Numbered from the stretch's first letter, positions 1 through 7,983 are shown. The stretch: DNA of 56,125 nt from Clostridiales bacterium (GCA_031275485.1 JAISOS010000036.1:1-56125), one strand, 5' to 3'. The notes: generated from the letters alone by a model not told the origin. Translations and numbers: made by a program.

Positions 1-370
1 ATGCGTTCTCTAATTGCAACGGGCTTAAAAGCGTTATAATCGGAAGCGCGGACTATGCGGGGACTCCCGTTACGACCATAGGACAAGCCGCGTTCTCCAA
101 TTGCACAAAGCTTGAAAGCTTAATTATCGGAAATAACGTGGCGTCCGTAGGCGTCGCCGCGTTCGTCGGTTGCAGCGCGCTCGAAAATCTGATACTCGGA
201 GATAACGTAACGTCCGTCGGTGCGAATGCGTTCTCTAATTGCAACGGGCTTAAAAGCGTTATAATCGGAAGCGCGGACTATGCGGGGACTCCCGTTACGA
301 CCATAGGACAAGCCGCGTTCTCCAATTGCGCAAAGCTTGAAAGCTTAATTATCGGAAATAACGTGGCGTC
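1..370 (+). repeat. 225-bp period direct repeat inside the LRR gene
   Basis: Bases 1-145 recur at 226-370 with a single mismatch (A at 105, G at 330). The period of 225 bp is 75 codons, or three leucine-rich repeats, so the duplication keeps the frame. The near identity points to a recent duplication or ongoing homogenisation; the copy on the left probably continues beyond the window. Confidence 0.95.
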
Positions 371-578
371 TATCGGAAACGGAACGTTCTCCGACTGCGC
401 CTCTCTTTCAAGCATAATAATTCCGAAATCGGTAACCTCCGTCGGCAACGATATGCTTTATAATTGCAGTACCGTCACAATATATATGCGCCGCACTGAA
501 GAGGAAAGCGCGGAAATGTCGTTCGGCGACAACTGGAACAACGGACAACCCGTCGTTTGGGGCTACACGGGGGAATAA
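1..578 (+). CDS. BspA-type leucine-rich repeat surface protein, 3' part
   Basis: The gene runs in from the left edge; the reading frame is open from base 3, so the 5' end lies outside the window. The visible part of about 191 residues is built of LRR_5 (BspA/Treponema pallidum type) repeats of the pattern AFxxCxxLxxLxIGxxVxxIG, about 23-27 residues each. It closes with a short tail rich in Trp and Gly (SFGDNWNNGQ...WGYTGE) that is typical of these proteins after the last repeat. Proteins of this family are usually exported and bind host or neighbour-cell surfaces; the signal peptide would be outside the window, so location is inferred. The stop is at 576-578. A 225-bp direct repeat lies inside it. 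Confident as to family, not as to ligand. Confidence 0.9.
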   Translation, partial: AFSNCNGLKSVIIGSADYAGTPVTTIGQAAFSNCTKLESLIIGNNVASVGVAAFVGCSALENLILGDNVTSVGANAFSNCNGLKSVIIGSADYAGTPVTTIGQAAFSNCAKLESLIIGNNVASIGNGTFSDCASLSSIIIPKSVTSVGNDMLYNCSTVTIYMRRTEEESAEMSFGDNWNNGQPVVWGYTGE

Positions 579-590
579 AGTAAACGAAGA

Positions 591-653
591 ATGCCGTTCG
601 GCGGCAACCGGAAAAGCGGGCGAACTATTTTTGGAGCTACAAGGGAGAATAAG
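591..653 (+). pseudogene. decayed copy of the LRR gene's 3' end
   Basis: Bases 591-653 align by eye with 516-580, the last codons of the preceding LRR gene: both start ATGYCGTTCGGCGRCAAC and end with GGAGCTACA/GGGGCTACA and GGGAGAATAAG/GGGGGAATAAAG. The second copy has lost the reading frame after its first third and has no leading repeats. It is most simply a tandem duplicate of the gene's end left after deletion of the body of a second LRR gene. From 654 to 790 I see nothing else. Confidence 0.65.
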
Positions 654-790
654 AATGAGCGTCAACTCAATAGTCATCGCTGTTTGGTGTGCAATTTCAT
701 AATGCGTACCCGCCTGTGTAAACTTTCGTTAACGACTAATCACCTGTAATAATGGCTGATTGAAATAACGGTTATATTCTGAAACGCGCT

Positions 791-858
791 TAAAGTTTTT
801 GGGAAAGGGGCGCGCGGAAAATCTTTTTTTCGCAAAAGGTTTCCCGCGCGCAATTTTT
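791..858 (+). repeat. dispersed palindromic element, copy 1
   Basis: A tail (AAAGTTTTTGGGAAAGGG) is followed by a long hairpin with arms at about 809-826 and 835-852 (GCGCGCGG...CCGCGCGC core) and then a T/A-rich stretch. The same tail-plus-hairpin arrangement recurs more than fifteen times in the window. This copy lies in the region between the LRR gene and the serC promoter. Confidence 0.8.
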
Positions 859-931
859 TTTAAAATCCTTTTTGTGTAAAAAAAAAAAATTGTTAAATTC
901 TTAACAATCGCGTTTTTACGCTTTATTTCGC

Positions 932-960
932 TTGCTTAATTTCCGCGATTATTTTATAAT
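932..960 (+). promoter_or_regulatory. sigma-A type promoter of serC-serA
   Basis: TTGCTT at 932-937 and a perfect TATAAT at 955-960 are separated by 17 bp. Transcription would start near 967, giving a leader of about 134 nt before the serC start codon. The -35 box matches the consensus at only three of six positions. Confidence 0.65.
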
Positions 961-985
961 GTATACAAAACAAAAAAGGTTCGCC

Positions 986-1089
986 GCCCGTCAACGGCGC
1001 GGCTTTCGCGTCGGACAAAGCGAAAGGGCAAACGAAGCCGCGCCGACGCGGGGTACGGTTAAACGACGGGTCTAATAAAAAAACGGGAG
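986..1089 (+). promoter_or_regulatory. structured serC leader, possible cis-regulatory RNA
   Basis: Several perfect complementary segments lie in the leader: 995-1005 with 1035-1045 (11 bp, CGGCGCGGCTT/AAGCCGCGCCG), 1007-1014 with 1043-1050 (8 bp, CGCGTCGG/CCGACGCG), 1003-1009 with 1020-1026 (CTTTCGC/GCGAAAG), and 987-992 with 1065-1070 (CCCGTC/GACGGG). The first two overlap at 1043-1045 and so exclude each other. The segment CCCGT (987-991) can also pair with ACGGG (1083-1087), which belongs to the serC ribosome binding site. There is no T-run after any of the stems, so control of translation would be more likely than attenuation. I do not recognise a known riboswitch class. The pairing is seen; the switching role is inferred. 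Confidence 0.45.
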
Positions 1090-1100
1090 TTAATCGCAAA

Positions 1101-2180
1101 ATGAGAGTCTACAATTTTTCCGCCGGTCCGTCGATGCTGTTTGAGGAAACGCTGACCGAAACGAGAGACAATATGCTGTCCTACAAGGGATCCGGTTTAT
1201 GCGTCGCGGAGATGAGTCACAGGTCTAAGGATTATTCGGATATTCACGCGGAATTTATAGAAACCTTACGCGAACTGATGCAAATTCCGGAGAATTACGC
1301 GGTGCTGTTGTTGCAAGGCGGCGCGTCGCAGCAATTCGACGCGGCGCCTCTGAACCTTTTAAGAAACGGCAAAGCCGACTACGTAATCACGGGTCATTGG
1401 TCGGAACGCGCTTTCGCGCAAGCCGCGCCGCTCGGCGATATAGCCGCCGTCGCGACCTCGAAGGAGTCCGTCTTCACTTATATTCCCGAGCTACCGCCGG
1501 AAATTTTCCGCGAGGGTACAGACTACGTTCATATCACGACCAACAACACGATTTACGGTACGAGATACACGGTTCTTCCCGACGTAAAATCGCCGCTCGT
1601 AGCGGACGCGTCGTCCGGAATTTTGAGCGAATACGCGGACATAAGTAAATTCGGCGTAATCTACGCCGGCGCGCAAAAAAATATAGGTCCGGCCGGACTT
1701 ACGGTCGTGATAATCCGTAAGGATTTGATTTACGACGACCTGCCCCGCTATTGTCCGAAAATGCTGAAATATTCCACTCAGGCGAACGCGGACAGTCTTT
1801 TTAACACGCCGCCCTGCATGACCGTTTATATGTCGCTTTTAAATCTCCGCCAACTGAAAAAATTGGGCGGAATTTCGGCTATTCAAAAAATCAACGAAGA
1901 AAAAGCCTCTCTCCTTTACGACTTTATCGACAATTCGGATTTTTACAAAAACAATGTCAAAAAGAAAGACCGTTCGCTGATGAACGTCCCTTTCCTGTCG
2001 CCGAATGCCGACTTGGATAAGAAGTTTATAAAGGAAGCCGCCTCGGACGGACTGCTGACGCTCGGCGGACACAAGACCGTGGGCGGTATGCGGGCGTCCG
2101 TATACAACGCCATGCCCGTCGAGGGCGTAAAAAAGCTCATAGAGTTTATGAAGAAATTCGAAAGAGACAATAAGAATTAA
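1101..2180 (+). CDS. serC: phosphoserine aminotransferase
   Basis: Converts 3-phosphohydroxypyruvate and glutamate to O-phosphoserine and 2-oxoglutarate, the second step of serine synthesis; cytosolic, pyridoxal phosphate dependent, class V aminotransferase fold. The protein has the family's opening (VYNFSAGPSML), the usual length (359 residues), and the cofactor lysine in the motif AGAQKNIGPAG (Lys193). The start ATG at 1101 follows a GGGAG ribosome binding site. serA follows on the same strand after 172 bp that hold a palindromic element, so the two are probably one transcription unit from the promoter at 932-960. No odd insertions. Confidence 0.97.
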   Translation: MRVYNFSAGPSMLFEETLTETRDNMLSYKGSGLCVAEMSHRSKDYSDIHAEFIETLRELMQIPENYAVLLLQGGASQQFDAAPLNLLRNGKADYVITGHWSERAFAQAAPLGDIAAVATSKESVFTYIPELPPEIFREGTDYVHITTNNTIYGTRYTVLPDVKSPLVADASSGILSEYADISKFGVIYAGAQKNIGPAGLTVVIIRKDLIYDDLPRYCPKMLKYSTQANADSLFNTPPCMTVYMSLLNLRQLKKLGGISAIQKINEEKASLLYDFIDNSDFYKNNVKKKDRSLMNVPFLSPNADLDKKFIKEAASDGLLTLGGHKTVGGMRASVYNAMPVEGVKKLIEFMKKFERDNKN

Positions 2181-2188
2181 ATTAAAAT

Positions 2189-2251
2189 TATGCGGGGAAA
2201 ACCTTTTGTTCACAAAAGGTTTTCCCCGCGCCTCTTTTCAAAAAACTTTCG
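2189..2251 (+). repeat. dispersed palindromic element, copy 2 (serC-serA gap)
   Basis: Near-perfect palindrome: GCGGGGAAAACCTTTTGT at 2192-2209 and its exact complement at 2212-2229, followed by the conserved tail CCTCTTTTCAAAAAACTTT. It begins nine bases after the serC stop. It has no terminal T-run, so it is not obviously a terminator; in the transcript it would form a very stable hairpin between serC and serA, which might protect or trim the upstream message (inference). Confidence 0.9.
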
Positions 2252-2352
2252 CGTGAATTAACGCGGCGCATACGGCAAACCGAACGAACGGCGGGCGCGC
2301 GGTCTCACTTAAAAAATATTAAATAAAAAACGGTAAAAAGGAAGAAGCTGAT

Positions 2353-3522
2353 ATGGCGGAATATAAAATATTGAAATTAAACGAAATAAGCGATGAAATA
2401 AACGGCGTTTTCGACGAAAAATACTCCTGCACGGATGATGTTTCCGCCGACGCGGACGGAATTATCGTCCGCAGTTTTAAAATGGCGGACTTCGAAACGG
2501 GTTCAAGGTTAAAAGCCGTGGCGCGGGCCGGAGCGGGCGTGAATAATATTCCCGTCGAGAGTATGACGGAAAAAAATATCGTCGTGTTTAACACGCCCGG
2601 CGCGAACGCCAATGCCGTAAAGGAGCTTGTCATATGCGCGTTGCTCCTCGCCTCTCGCAAAATTTCGGAGGCGGTCGATTGGGCGAACGCGCAAAAGGGC
2701 AAGGGCGGCGAGGTTCCAAAGCTCGTGGAGAAATTCAAAAATCAATTTGTCGGACCCGAAATAAGCGGAAAAACTCTCGGCATAATAGGTTTGGGCGCGA
2801 TAGGCATACTCGTCGCGAACGCCGCCGTCGGGCTGAATGTGAAGGTTTTAGGCTACGATCCGTATCTGAGCGTGGACGCCGCGCTCACTCTCAGCAACAA
2901 AGTCGAGCGCGTAAAGGACATAAACGCCCTCTATCAAAGAAGCGACTATATAACTTTGCATTTGCCTCTTCTCCCCGCGACGGAAGGTATGATAAACGCG
3001 GAAACTCTCGCGAAAATGAAAGACGGCGTAAGAATTATAAACTGCGCGCGCGGCGAGCTGGTCAACTCCGCCGACATAATCGCCGCCGCGAGGTCTAAAA
3101 AGGTTGCGAAATACGTTACCGACTTCCCTTCCGACGAGCTTTTAGGCGTAGAGAATATCGTTGCGATTCCGCATCTCGGCGCGTCTACGCCAGAGGCCGA
3201 GGACAATTGCGCGGTTATGGCGGCGAGGCAGCTGAAGGACTATTTGGAGAACGGCAACATTACCAACAGCGTAAACTACCCCACGGCGGTTTTGGCGCGC
3301 AGCGGACGGTTCCGCCTCACCGTAACTCACAAAAATATCAGTAGCATGATTGCTCAGGCGACGGCGTTTCTCTCGGAATCGAAAATAAATATCTCAAATA
3401 TGATAAGCGCGACGCGCGGTAATCTCGGCTATATGATAATCGATACCGACGGCGTGATTCCGCAAAAGACAGTGGACGAGATGAAAAAAATCGACGGCTT
3501 CCTGCAGATTTCGGTATATTAA
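2353..3522 (+). CDS. serA: D-3-phosphoglycerate dehydrogenase
   Basis: Oxidises 3-phosphoglycerate to 3-phosphohydroxypyruvate with NAD+, the committed step of serine synthesis; its product is the SerC substrate. 389 residues: an N-terminal substrate-binding part, the Rossmann nucleotide-binding motif GIIGLGAIG near residue 142, the catalytic arginine motif NCARGELVN, the catalytic histidine in IPHLGAS, and a C-terminal ACT domain from about residue 318 (LTVTHKN...ISNMISATRG). The ACT domain is the usual site of serine feedback inhibition. It lacks the extra intervening domain of long-form enzymes. The ATG follows an AAGGAAGAAG ribosome binding site. A terminator-like hairpin follows at 3562-3600. 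Confidence 0.97.
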   Translation: MAEYKILKLNEISDEINGVFDEKYSCTDDVSADADGIIVRSFKMADFETGSRLKAVARAGAGVNNIPVESMTEKNIVVFNTPGANANAVKELVICALLLASRKISEAVDWANAQKGKGGEVPKLVEKFKNQFVGPEISGKTLGIIGLGAIGILVANAAVGLNVKVLGYDPYLSVDAALTLSNKVERVKDINALYQRSDYITLHLPLLPATEGMINAETLAKMKDGVRIINCARGELVNSADIIAAARSKKVAKYVTDFPSDELLGVENIVAIPHLGASTPEAEDNCAVMAARQLKDYLENGNITNSVNYPTAVLARSGRFRLTVTHKNISSMIAQATAFLSESKINISNMISATRGNLGYMIIDTDGVIPQKTVDEMKKIDGFLQISVY

Positions 3523-3561
3523 ATCCTTTGCGTATCGATAAATTTCGGGAATTTTACGCGG

Positions 3562-3600
3562 AAAGCCTTTTTCTCATAAAAGGCTTTTTTTATTTTGCGT
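3562..3600 (+). terminator. Rho-independent terminator after serA
   Basis: AAAGCCTTTT (3562-3571) and AAAAGGCTTT (3578-3587) form a perfect 10-bp stem with a six-base loop, followed by a T-rich run. It is also a member of the palindromic element family (copy 3, about 3556-3620, with the tail CCCTTTTCAAAAAAACTTTC), here apparently doing the job of a terminator. Confidence 0.75.
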
Positions 3601-3664
3601 CCCTTTTCAAAAAAACTTTCGCAAAGCACGTTAATCTATCGCGCATTGACAAATCATCGTGAAT

Positions 3665-3925
3665 TTTGCGAGGAATCTCTTTGGCGTTAAAAAGGCTTTC
3701 CGCTCCGCACCTATTTTCCAAAAAACTTTACGGTATATTAAAAAATCTGCGACATTAAAATTCGCCGTAGATTTTTATATTTTTCCGCGTTTTTCCAAAA
3801 CTTTTTCACGCTTTTACTCTCCGCTTTTTAATATGTTTTTTTGCGTTTTTCGCGTGTTATTTACATATTTTTTGCGCGTTTTTTCGCAATTTTTTTCATA
3901 TTTTTACGCGTTTCTCAGGCGTTGT
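3665..3925. repeat. palindromic element copy 4 followed by a T-rich periodic tract
   Basis: A degenerate palindromic element at 3665-3731 (GCGAGGAATC...GCTTTCCGC plus tail CCAAAAAACTTT) is followed at 3770-3925 by a T-rich tract in which short CGCGTTTTT or GCGTTTTTC words recur every 10-20 bases. The tract sits just past the 3' end of the minus-strand nnrD gene. It can be read as an open frame of 101 codons on the plus strand, but the product is only Phe/Tyr-rich filler and is not a gene. Confidence 0.6.
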
Positions 3926-5131
3926 TCATTTAACCGTTATTTCCGTTATCACCCGCGGAATTAGCGCCGCCGTGTCGGTCGGCAAAACGCCGTATTGCGT
4001 GAATATCTTCTCCGCTTTTTCGGCGGCGCGTCCGGCGAGAAACGCGCCCGCGGCGGCGGAAATAATCGGCGGATTTCCTTGCGCAAGCAGTCCGCCGATT
4101 ATGCCCGAGAGCAAATCGCCGCTTCCGCCCTTCGCCATACACGGACTTCCGGTTTTGTTTATAAGAACCTCACGCCCGTCCGTCGCCATGCTGTCCGCGC
4201 CCTTTAACAGCACGACGACCCCGTATTCCGCAGCGAAATTTTTCGCATAAAGCACGGGGTTTTCCGCTATCCTTTGGATATCCGTCTTCGCAAGCCGCGA
4301 CATTTCCCCGTAATGCGGCGTAACGACGGCTTTGCCGCGTTTATTTGCGCCCTTAAATTCATCCAAATTCTCAGCGATATAATTCAGCGCGTCCGCGTCG
4401 TACACTGTCGGAATACCTATGCCGAGAGAGTATTCTACCACCCGCCCCAAACCTTCGTACATTCCTATGCCCATACCTATGCAGGCGGCTGTCGCCCGCC
4501 GGAACGCGCCGTCGAACTCTTCCGCCCTGAAATCTATGAATCCGCCCGACGAGGACAGCGGAAAAACCGTACTCGCCGTAACGCGCCCGTATATCGCCGC
4601 CGCCAAAAAATCGGGTACGGCAAGCGCGTTCAGTCCCGCTCCCGTCCTAAGCGCGGCGACGCCGTTCGCGGCTATCTTGTCGGCTAAAAAATCGGAGGCA
4701 AGCGCGTCCGCCGTTTCGCTCTCGGATCCGCTATTTTCGTCGTTCGCGCCCGTCCTTTCCCGCAAAAAACAAGATCCAAACGCGTCTCTTTTTCCGTTTT
4801 CCGGTTCGCCGATTTTCCGGTTCGCGTTTTTCACATACGCTCCGTATTCGTTAATTTCGCCGTTCGTCGTTTCTTTTTTTAGCTCGCAGGTCCCGCAGTT
4901 CGCGTTTTTCCCTTCCGTGCCGTATTTTGCGATTTCACGGTTAGCTTTTTCCATTCCGTCTATTACCGCCGCCGCTCCGTACTCGGTGAGCAGAGGCGCG
5001 CCGGCGTAATATTTACAGCCGCCGACTATCACAAGCTTGCCGTAGTCGCCCTTATGCGATTCTCTCGCCCGCTCCTTAAAAAGCCCCTTAATCAGCGTCT
5101 CGCTTATTACCGTATATTCTTTACCGTTCAT
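3926..5131 (-). CDS. nnrD: ADP/ATP-dependent NAD(P)H-hydrate dehydratase with large insertion
   Basis: Repairs hydrated NAD(P)H, a damage product, by dehydrating it with ADP or ATP; cytosolic, ribokinase-like (YjeF C-terminal/YxkO) fold. Conserved parts are GDYGKLVIVGG (residue 28 on), AALRTGAGLNALAVP (about 159), TPHYGEMSRL, LLKGADS and the catalytic GSGDLLSG (Asp339). There is no N-terminal epimerase domain. I place the start at 5131 (MNGKEYTV..., with GGAGAG upstream); a longer frame to 5203 only reads through a palindromic element. Residues about 58-155, between the second beta strand region and AALRTGAG, are extra to the family and consist largely of diverged 14-residue repeats beginning NREIAKYGTEGKNA. 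Whether the enzyme still works is open, but all core motifs are intact. Confidence 0.92.
   Translation of the reverse strand: MNGKEYTVISETLIKGLFKERARESHKGDYGKLVIVGGCKYYAGAPLLTEYGAAAVIDGMEKANREIAKYGTEGKNANCGTCELKKETTNGEINEYGAYVKNANRKIGEPENGKRDAFGSCFLRERTGANDENSGSESETADALASDFLADKIAANGVAALRTGAGLNALAVPDFLAAAIYGRVTASTVFPLSSSGGFIDFRAEEFDGAFRRATAACIGMGIGMYEGLGRVVEYSLGIGIPTVYDADALNYIAENLDEFKGANKRGKAVVTPHYGEMSRLAKTDIQRIAENPVLYAKNFAAEYGVVVLLKGADSMATDGREVLINKTGSPCMAKGGSGDLLSGIIGGLLAQGNPPIISAAAGAFLAGRAAEKAEKIFTQYGVLPTDTAALIPRVITEITVK
4737..4960 (-). repeat. in-frame 42-bp degenerate repeats inside nnrD
   Basis: On the plus strand the word TTCGCGTTTTTC or a variant recurs at 4779, 4821, 4899 and 4941, spacings of 42, 78 and 42 bp. 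In the protein this gives NREIAKYGTEGKNA, NGEINEYGAYVKNA and NRKIGEPENGKRDA, each 14 residues with shared N-I-G-A positions. The repeats have diverged in both bases and residues but keep the frame and contain no stops. Confidence 0.8.
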
Positions 5132-5159
5132 AGCTCTCCGTTTTTTTATTTTTTTTAAG

Positions 5160-5215
5160 ATTGCGCGGCGGGAAAAACCTTTTTTCAAAGACCCCAGCGC
5201 CATTTTCCAAAAACT
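5160..5215 (-). repeat. palindromic element copy 5, upstream of nnrD
   Basis: A degraded copy (GCGCGGCGGGAAAAACCTTTTTT ... tail TTTTCCAAAAACTTTT on the plus strand, key words only) ending about 29 bp before the nnrD start codon. It is the source of the false N-terminal extension of that gene. Confidence 0.6.
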
Positions 5216-5285
5216 TTTACTTGTATTTATAAATTGCTCTTATTATAGTCTTTACAAACCGGAACAGCGTTAAAGAAATGTTGAA

Positions 5286-5309
5286 TTTTTTGCCGTTTAC
5301 GGCAAAAAA
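5286..5309. other. perfect hairpin in the nnrD-asnB divergent region
   Basis: TTTTTTGCCG (5286-5295) and CGGCAAAAAA (5300-5309) pair perfectly around a TTTA loop; a second stem GGCG/CGCC follows at 5310-5329. The inverted repeat has U-rich sides on both strands and could act as a bidirectional terminator or an RNA hairpin. The rest of 5132-5540 between the divergent nnrD and asnB genes shows no further gene; a near-identical hairpin (TTTTTTTGCGG, TAAA loop) lies at 37799-37824. Confidence 0.6.
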
Positions 5310-5540
5310 GGCGGCGTTTAGCTTGCGCCGTTATATTTCATAACGACCGTATATCTCGTTTTCCCTAAAAGAGTCCGGCATGAAATTATTTTCCGCGTTA
5401 CGCATAAAATATGTATATCGGAATATCAAAATATGCGCGTTAGCGCGTGTTCATATAAAACCGCAAACGGCTTCTTTTTAAGCTTCAATAAATTTATACG
5501 AAACGCGCTTGAATTTTATTCGCGGAGGACTTTTTTATCT

Positions 5541-7601
5541 ATGTGCGGAATTGCAGGAATGTTCGACACAAAACTCGAAAAAATTTTCGGGTACGCGGGC
5601 GGAGAAGCGCCGCAAAATTATGCCGTTCGCGGCTCATCTATAGATAACGTATTGCAAAAGCATAATACATACGGTATGAATATCGTAAACGCCCCGCAAA
5701 AACACGGCGTTTACGGTGAATACGCGGACAATACCGACGGTGCGAATATAGAAAATATACCGCAAAAGCACAACGGCGACGTATATATAGCGGGAATTTC
5801 GCCGCTTATCGAACAAATTCCCGCGTTCAAATCGATGCGGGACGCGCTCGCTCGGCGCGGTCCGGATCAGCGCGGCATTTTTATCGACGGGAACGCCGCC
5901 CTAATTCACACGCGCCTAAGCGTTGTGGACGCCGAGCGCGGCGCCCAGCCCATGCGGCTTTCTTATAACGGCGAGGACTATTGCATGGTCTATAACGGCG
6001 AGCTCTACAACACGGAGGAATTGCGCCGCGAATTACTGTCCTTAGGGCACGTCTTTTCGGGACATTCGGACACGGAAGTTCTCCTGCACTGCTACGCCGA
6101 ATTCGGCGGCGATTATTGCGTCGAAAAACTGAACGGAATTTTCGCGTTCGCGGTATTCGAGAAACAAAAAAACCGCTTGTTTTTCGCGCGCGACCGCATA
6201 GGCGTGAAACCGTTTTTCTACTGTTTAAAGAACGGTGTTTTCGTATTCGCGTCCGAAATACAAGCGCTTCTGCGTCATCCCTTAATCGAGGCGGAAGCGG
6301 ACGCGGAATCCTTCGCGGAAATAATATGCTTGGGACCGGGCCGCACTCCGGGCTGCGGCGTTTTCAGAGGCGTAAAGGAATTGAAGTCCGCGCACTGCGG
6401 CACGTTCGGAGCCGACGGTCTGAAAATCCGAAAATATTGGAGCATGACCGACGGAGAGCATACGGACAATTTCACGCAAACCGTCGAAAAAGTGCGCTTT
6501 CTCGTCGTCGACGCGATAGAAAGACAACTTGTGTCCGACGTACCGGTCTGCACGTTTCTATCGGGCGGGCTGGATTCGAGCGCGATTTCGGCAATCGCCA
6601 ATTCTTATTTCACGAAAAGAGGCGTGTCCTTGCATACCTTTTCGGTGGACTACGAGGACAATCAACGCTATTTCAAGGCGGGAAAATTCCAGCCGGACGA
6701 CGACAAGGAATATATAGATTATATGACCGAATTTCTCGGCGCGAAGAACCGCAGAGTTTTGCTTGACGCCGAGGAACTTGCCGACGCGCTTTGCATCGCA
6801 GTTGACGCGCGCGGTCTGCCTGGTATGGCGGACGTGGACGCGTCGCTACTCTTATTCTGCCGCGAGATAAAAAAATTCGCGACCGTCGCGCTATCGGGCG
6901 AATGCGCCGACGAGATTTTCGGCGGATATCCGTGGTTCCGCGATAAGGAAATAAGAGCGAAAAACGGTTTTCCGTGGTCGCAGTCCACGGCGTTCCGCGC
7001 GGGTTTTTTGAAAGATGAATTCGCCGAGAAAATCAATTCGTTCGAGTATGTAAATTCGCGGTATAACGCATCAGTAAACGACGCGTCCGTGCTACCGAAA
7101 CGTAACGCGGAAGAGAGACGGATGAAAGAGATGATAAACCTTAATTTTGATTGGTTTATGCAAACGCTTTTGGACCGCAAGGACAGAATGAGTATGTACT
7201 GGGGGCTGGAGGTGCGCGTACCGTTCTGCGACTACCGCATAGCCGAATATATGTATTCGGTTCCTTGGGAAATGAAAGACTTCGGCGGGCGCGAAAAAGG
7301 ATTGCTACGCGAGGCGCTGCGCGGAATTCTGCCCGAAAGAATATTGGCGCGGAAGAAAAGCCCTTACCCGAAAACCCACAACCCCGCGTATCTTTCCGTA
7401 GTGTCGAAAAGGCTTAGGGAAATAATTGAAAATCCGTCGGCGCCAATCCACCACGTAATAAAAAAGGAGGCTTTGGAAAGACTTTTGAAAAACGAAAATT
7501 CCGCGCCGTGGTACGGACAGCTTATGACCGCGCCGCAAACGATCGCCTACTTTTTGCAGTTTAATTATTGGCTGGAAAAATTCAAAGTGCGCATAGTGTA
7601 A
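5541..7601 (+). CDS. asnB: asparagine synthetase (glutamine-hydrolysing) with N-terminal repeat insertion
   Basis: Makes asparagine from aspartate, ATP and glutamine. The start must be the ATG at 5541, because the glutaminase nucleophile is Cys2 (MCGIAGMFD), exposed after removal of Met; GGAGG lies about 12 bases upstream. The class II amidotransferase domain continues with ARRGPDQRG, VYNGELYN and GHSDTEVLLH; the synthetase domain has the PP-loop FLSGGLDSS (about residue 338), SGECADEIFGGY and the C-terminal LRVPF-like LEVRVPFCD. At 686 residues it is longer than usual: about 65 extra residues (24-90) separate Cys2 from the RRGPD motif, which normally follow within about 30 residues. They are repeats starting with QKH/QNY. 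All catalytic motifs are intact. Confidence 0.95.
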   Translation: MCGIAGMFDTKLEKIFGYAGGEAPQNYAVRGSSIDNVLQKHNTYGMNIVNAPQKHGVYGEYADNTDGANIENIPQKHNGDVYIAGISPLIEQIPAFKSMRDALARRGPDQRGIFIDGNAALIHTRLSVVDAERGAQPMRLSYNGEDYCMVYNGELYNTEELRRELLSLGHVFSGHSDTEVLLHCYAEFGGDYCVEKLNGIFAFAVFEKQKNRLFFARDRIGVKPFFYCLKNGVFVFASEIQALLRHPLIEAEADAESFAEIICLGPGRTPGCGVFRGVKELKSAHCGTFGADGLKIRKYWSMTDGEHTDNFTQTVEKVRFLVVDAIERQLVSDVPVCTFLSGGLDSSAISAIANSYFTKRGVSLHTFSVDYEDNQRYFKAGKFQPDDDKEYIDYMTEFLGAKNRRVLLDAEELADALCIAVDARGLPGMADVDASLLLFCREIKKFATVALSGECADEIFGGYPWFRDKEIRAKNGFPWSQSTAFRAGFLKDEFAEKINSFEYVNSRYNASVNDASVLPKRNAEERRMKEMINLNFDWFMQTLLDRKDRMSMYWGLEVRVPFCDYRIAEYMYSVPWEMKDFGGREKGLLREALRGILPERILARKKSPYPKTHNPAYLSVVSKRLREIIENPSAPIHHVIKKEALERLLKNENSAPWYGQLMTAPQTIAYFLQFNYWLEKFKVRIV
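5608..5795 (+). repeat. in-frame 42/66-bp degenerate repeats inside asnB
   Basis: The word GCAAAA starts repeat units at 5612, 5654, 5696 and 5762, spacings of 42, 42 and 66 bp, all multiples of three. Translated units begin QNYAVRGS, QKHNTYGM, QKHGVYGE and QKHNGDVY. Units share Tyr-Gly and Asn-Ile positions but are clearly diverged. Confidence 0.8.
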
Positions 7602-7983
7602 AGCTGTTTTTTTATTTTAAAATTTACGCGGAGGACGCCATTTGTTCGCAAAAGCCCCTCTCTCAACTTCCATACAAAAAAACTTAAATATTTTAATAGG
7701 TCCGTTCAAACAAAGCGCCGTATGCGGTCGCTATGAATCGGAGTTGCTCAATACATATTATACAAATCTCCCGCGTTATTTCCGCATTGTTTTCCGCTCC
7801 GTTTTCGCGTTATTTTCACTCCGATATAACGCCGCTAATTGCAAAAACCGCGCGCTATAGACTCTCGCTTTACATTTATAAATATCTATTATTTTCCACG
7901 CTGTCCCTTTTAATTATTTCCTCATTATTTCATCATCGTTTCCCGCTCCGTTTTCTCATTATTTTCGTTCCGGATTATTCCGT
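7602..7983. repeat. asnB-lon convergent gap with a 48-bp direct repeat
   Basis: No gene is visible. A weak palindromic-element copy lies at about 7622-7685 (ACGCGGAGGACGCC...CAAAAAAACTT). Bases 7776-7823 recur at 7925-7972 with about 8 mismatches in 48 (shared core CCGCTCCGTTTT). Both neighbouring genes end into this gap, so it must hold their terminators, but I see no clean hairpin with a T-run. Confidence 0.65.

Noticed and set aside
3659-3964. Plus-strand open frame of 101 codons
   Set aside because: It lies in the T-rich repeat tract past the nnrD gene, gives only Phe/Tyr/Arg-rich sequence, starts in a palindromic element and has no ribosome binding site.
5132-5203. Upstream extension of nnrD by 24 codons
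   Set aside because: It reads through a palindromic repeat and would lack a ribosome binding site; the ATG at 5131 has GGAGAG and fits the family start.
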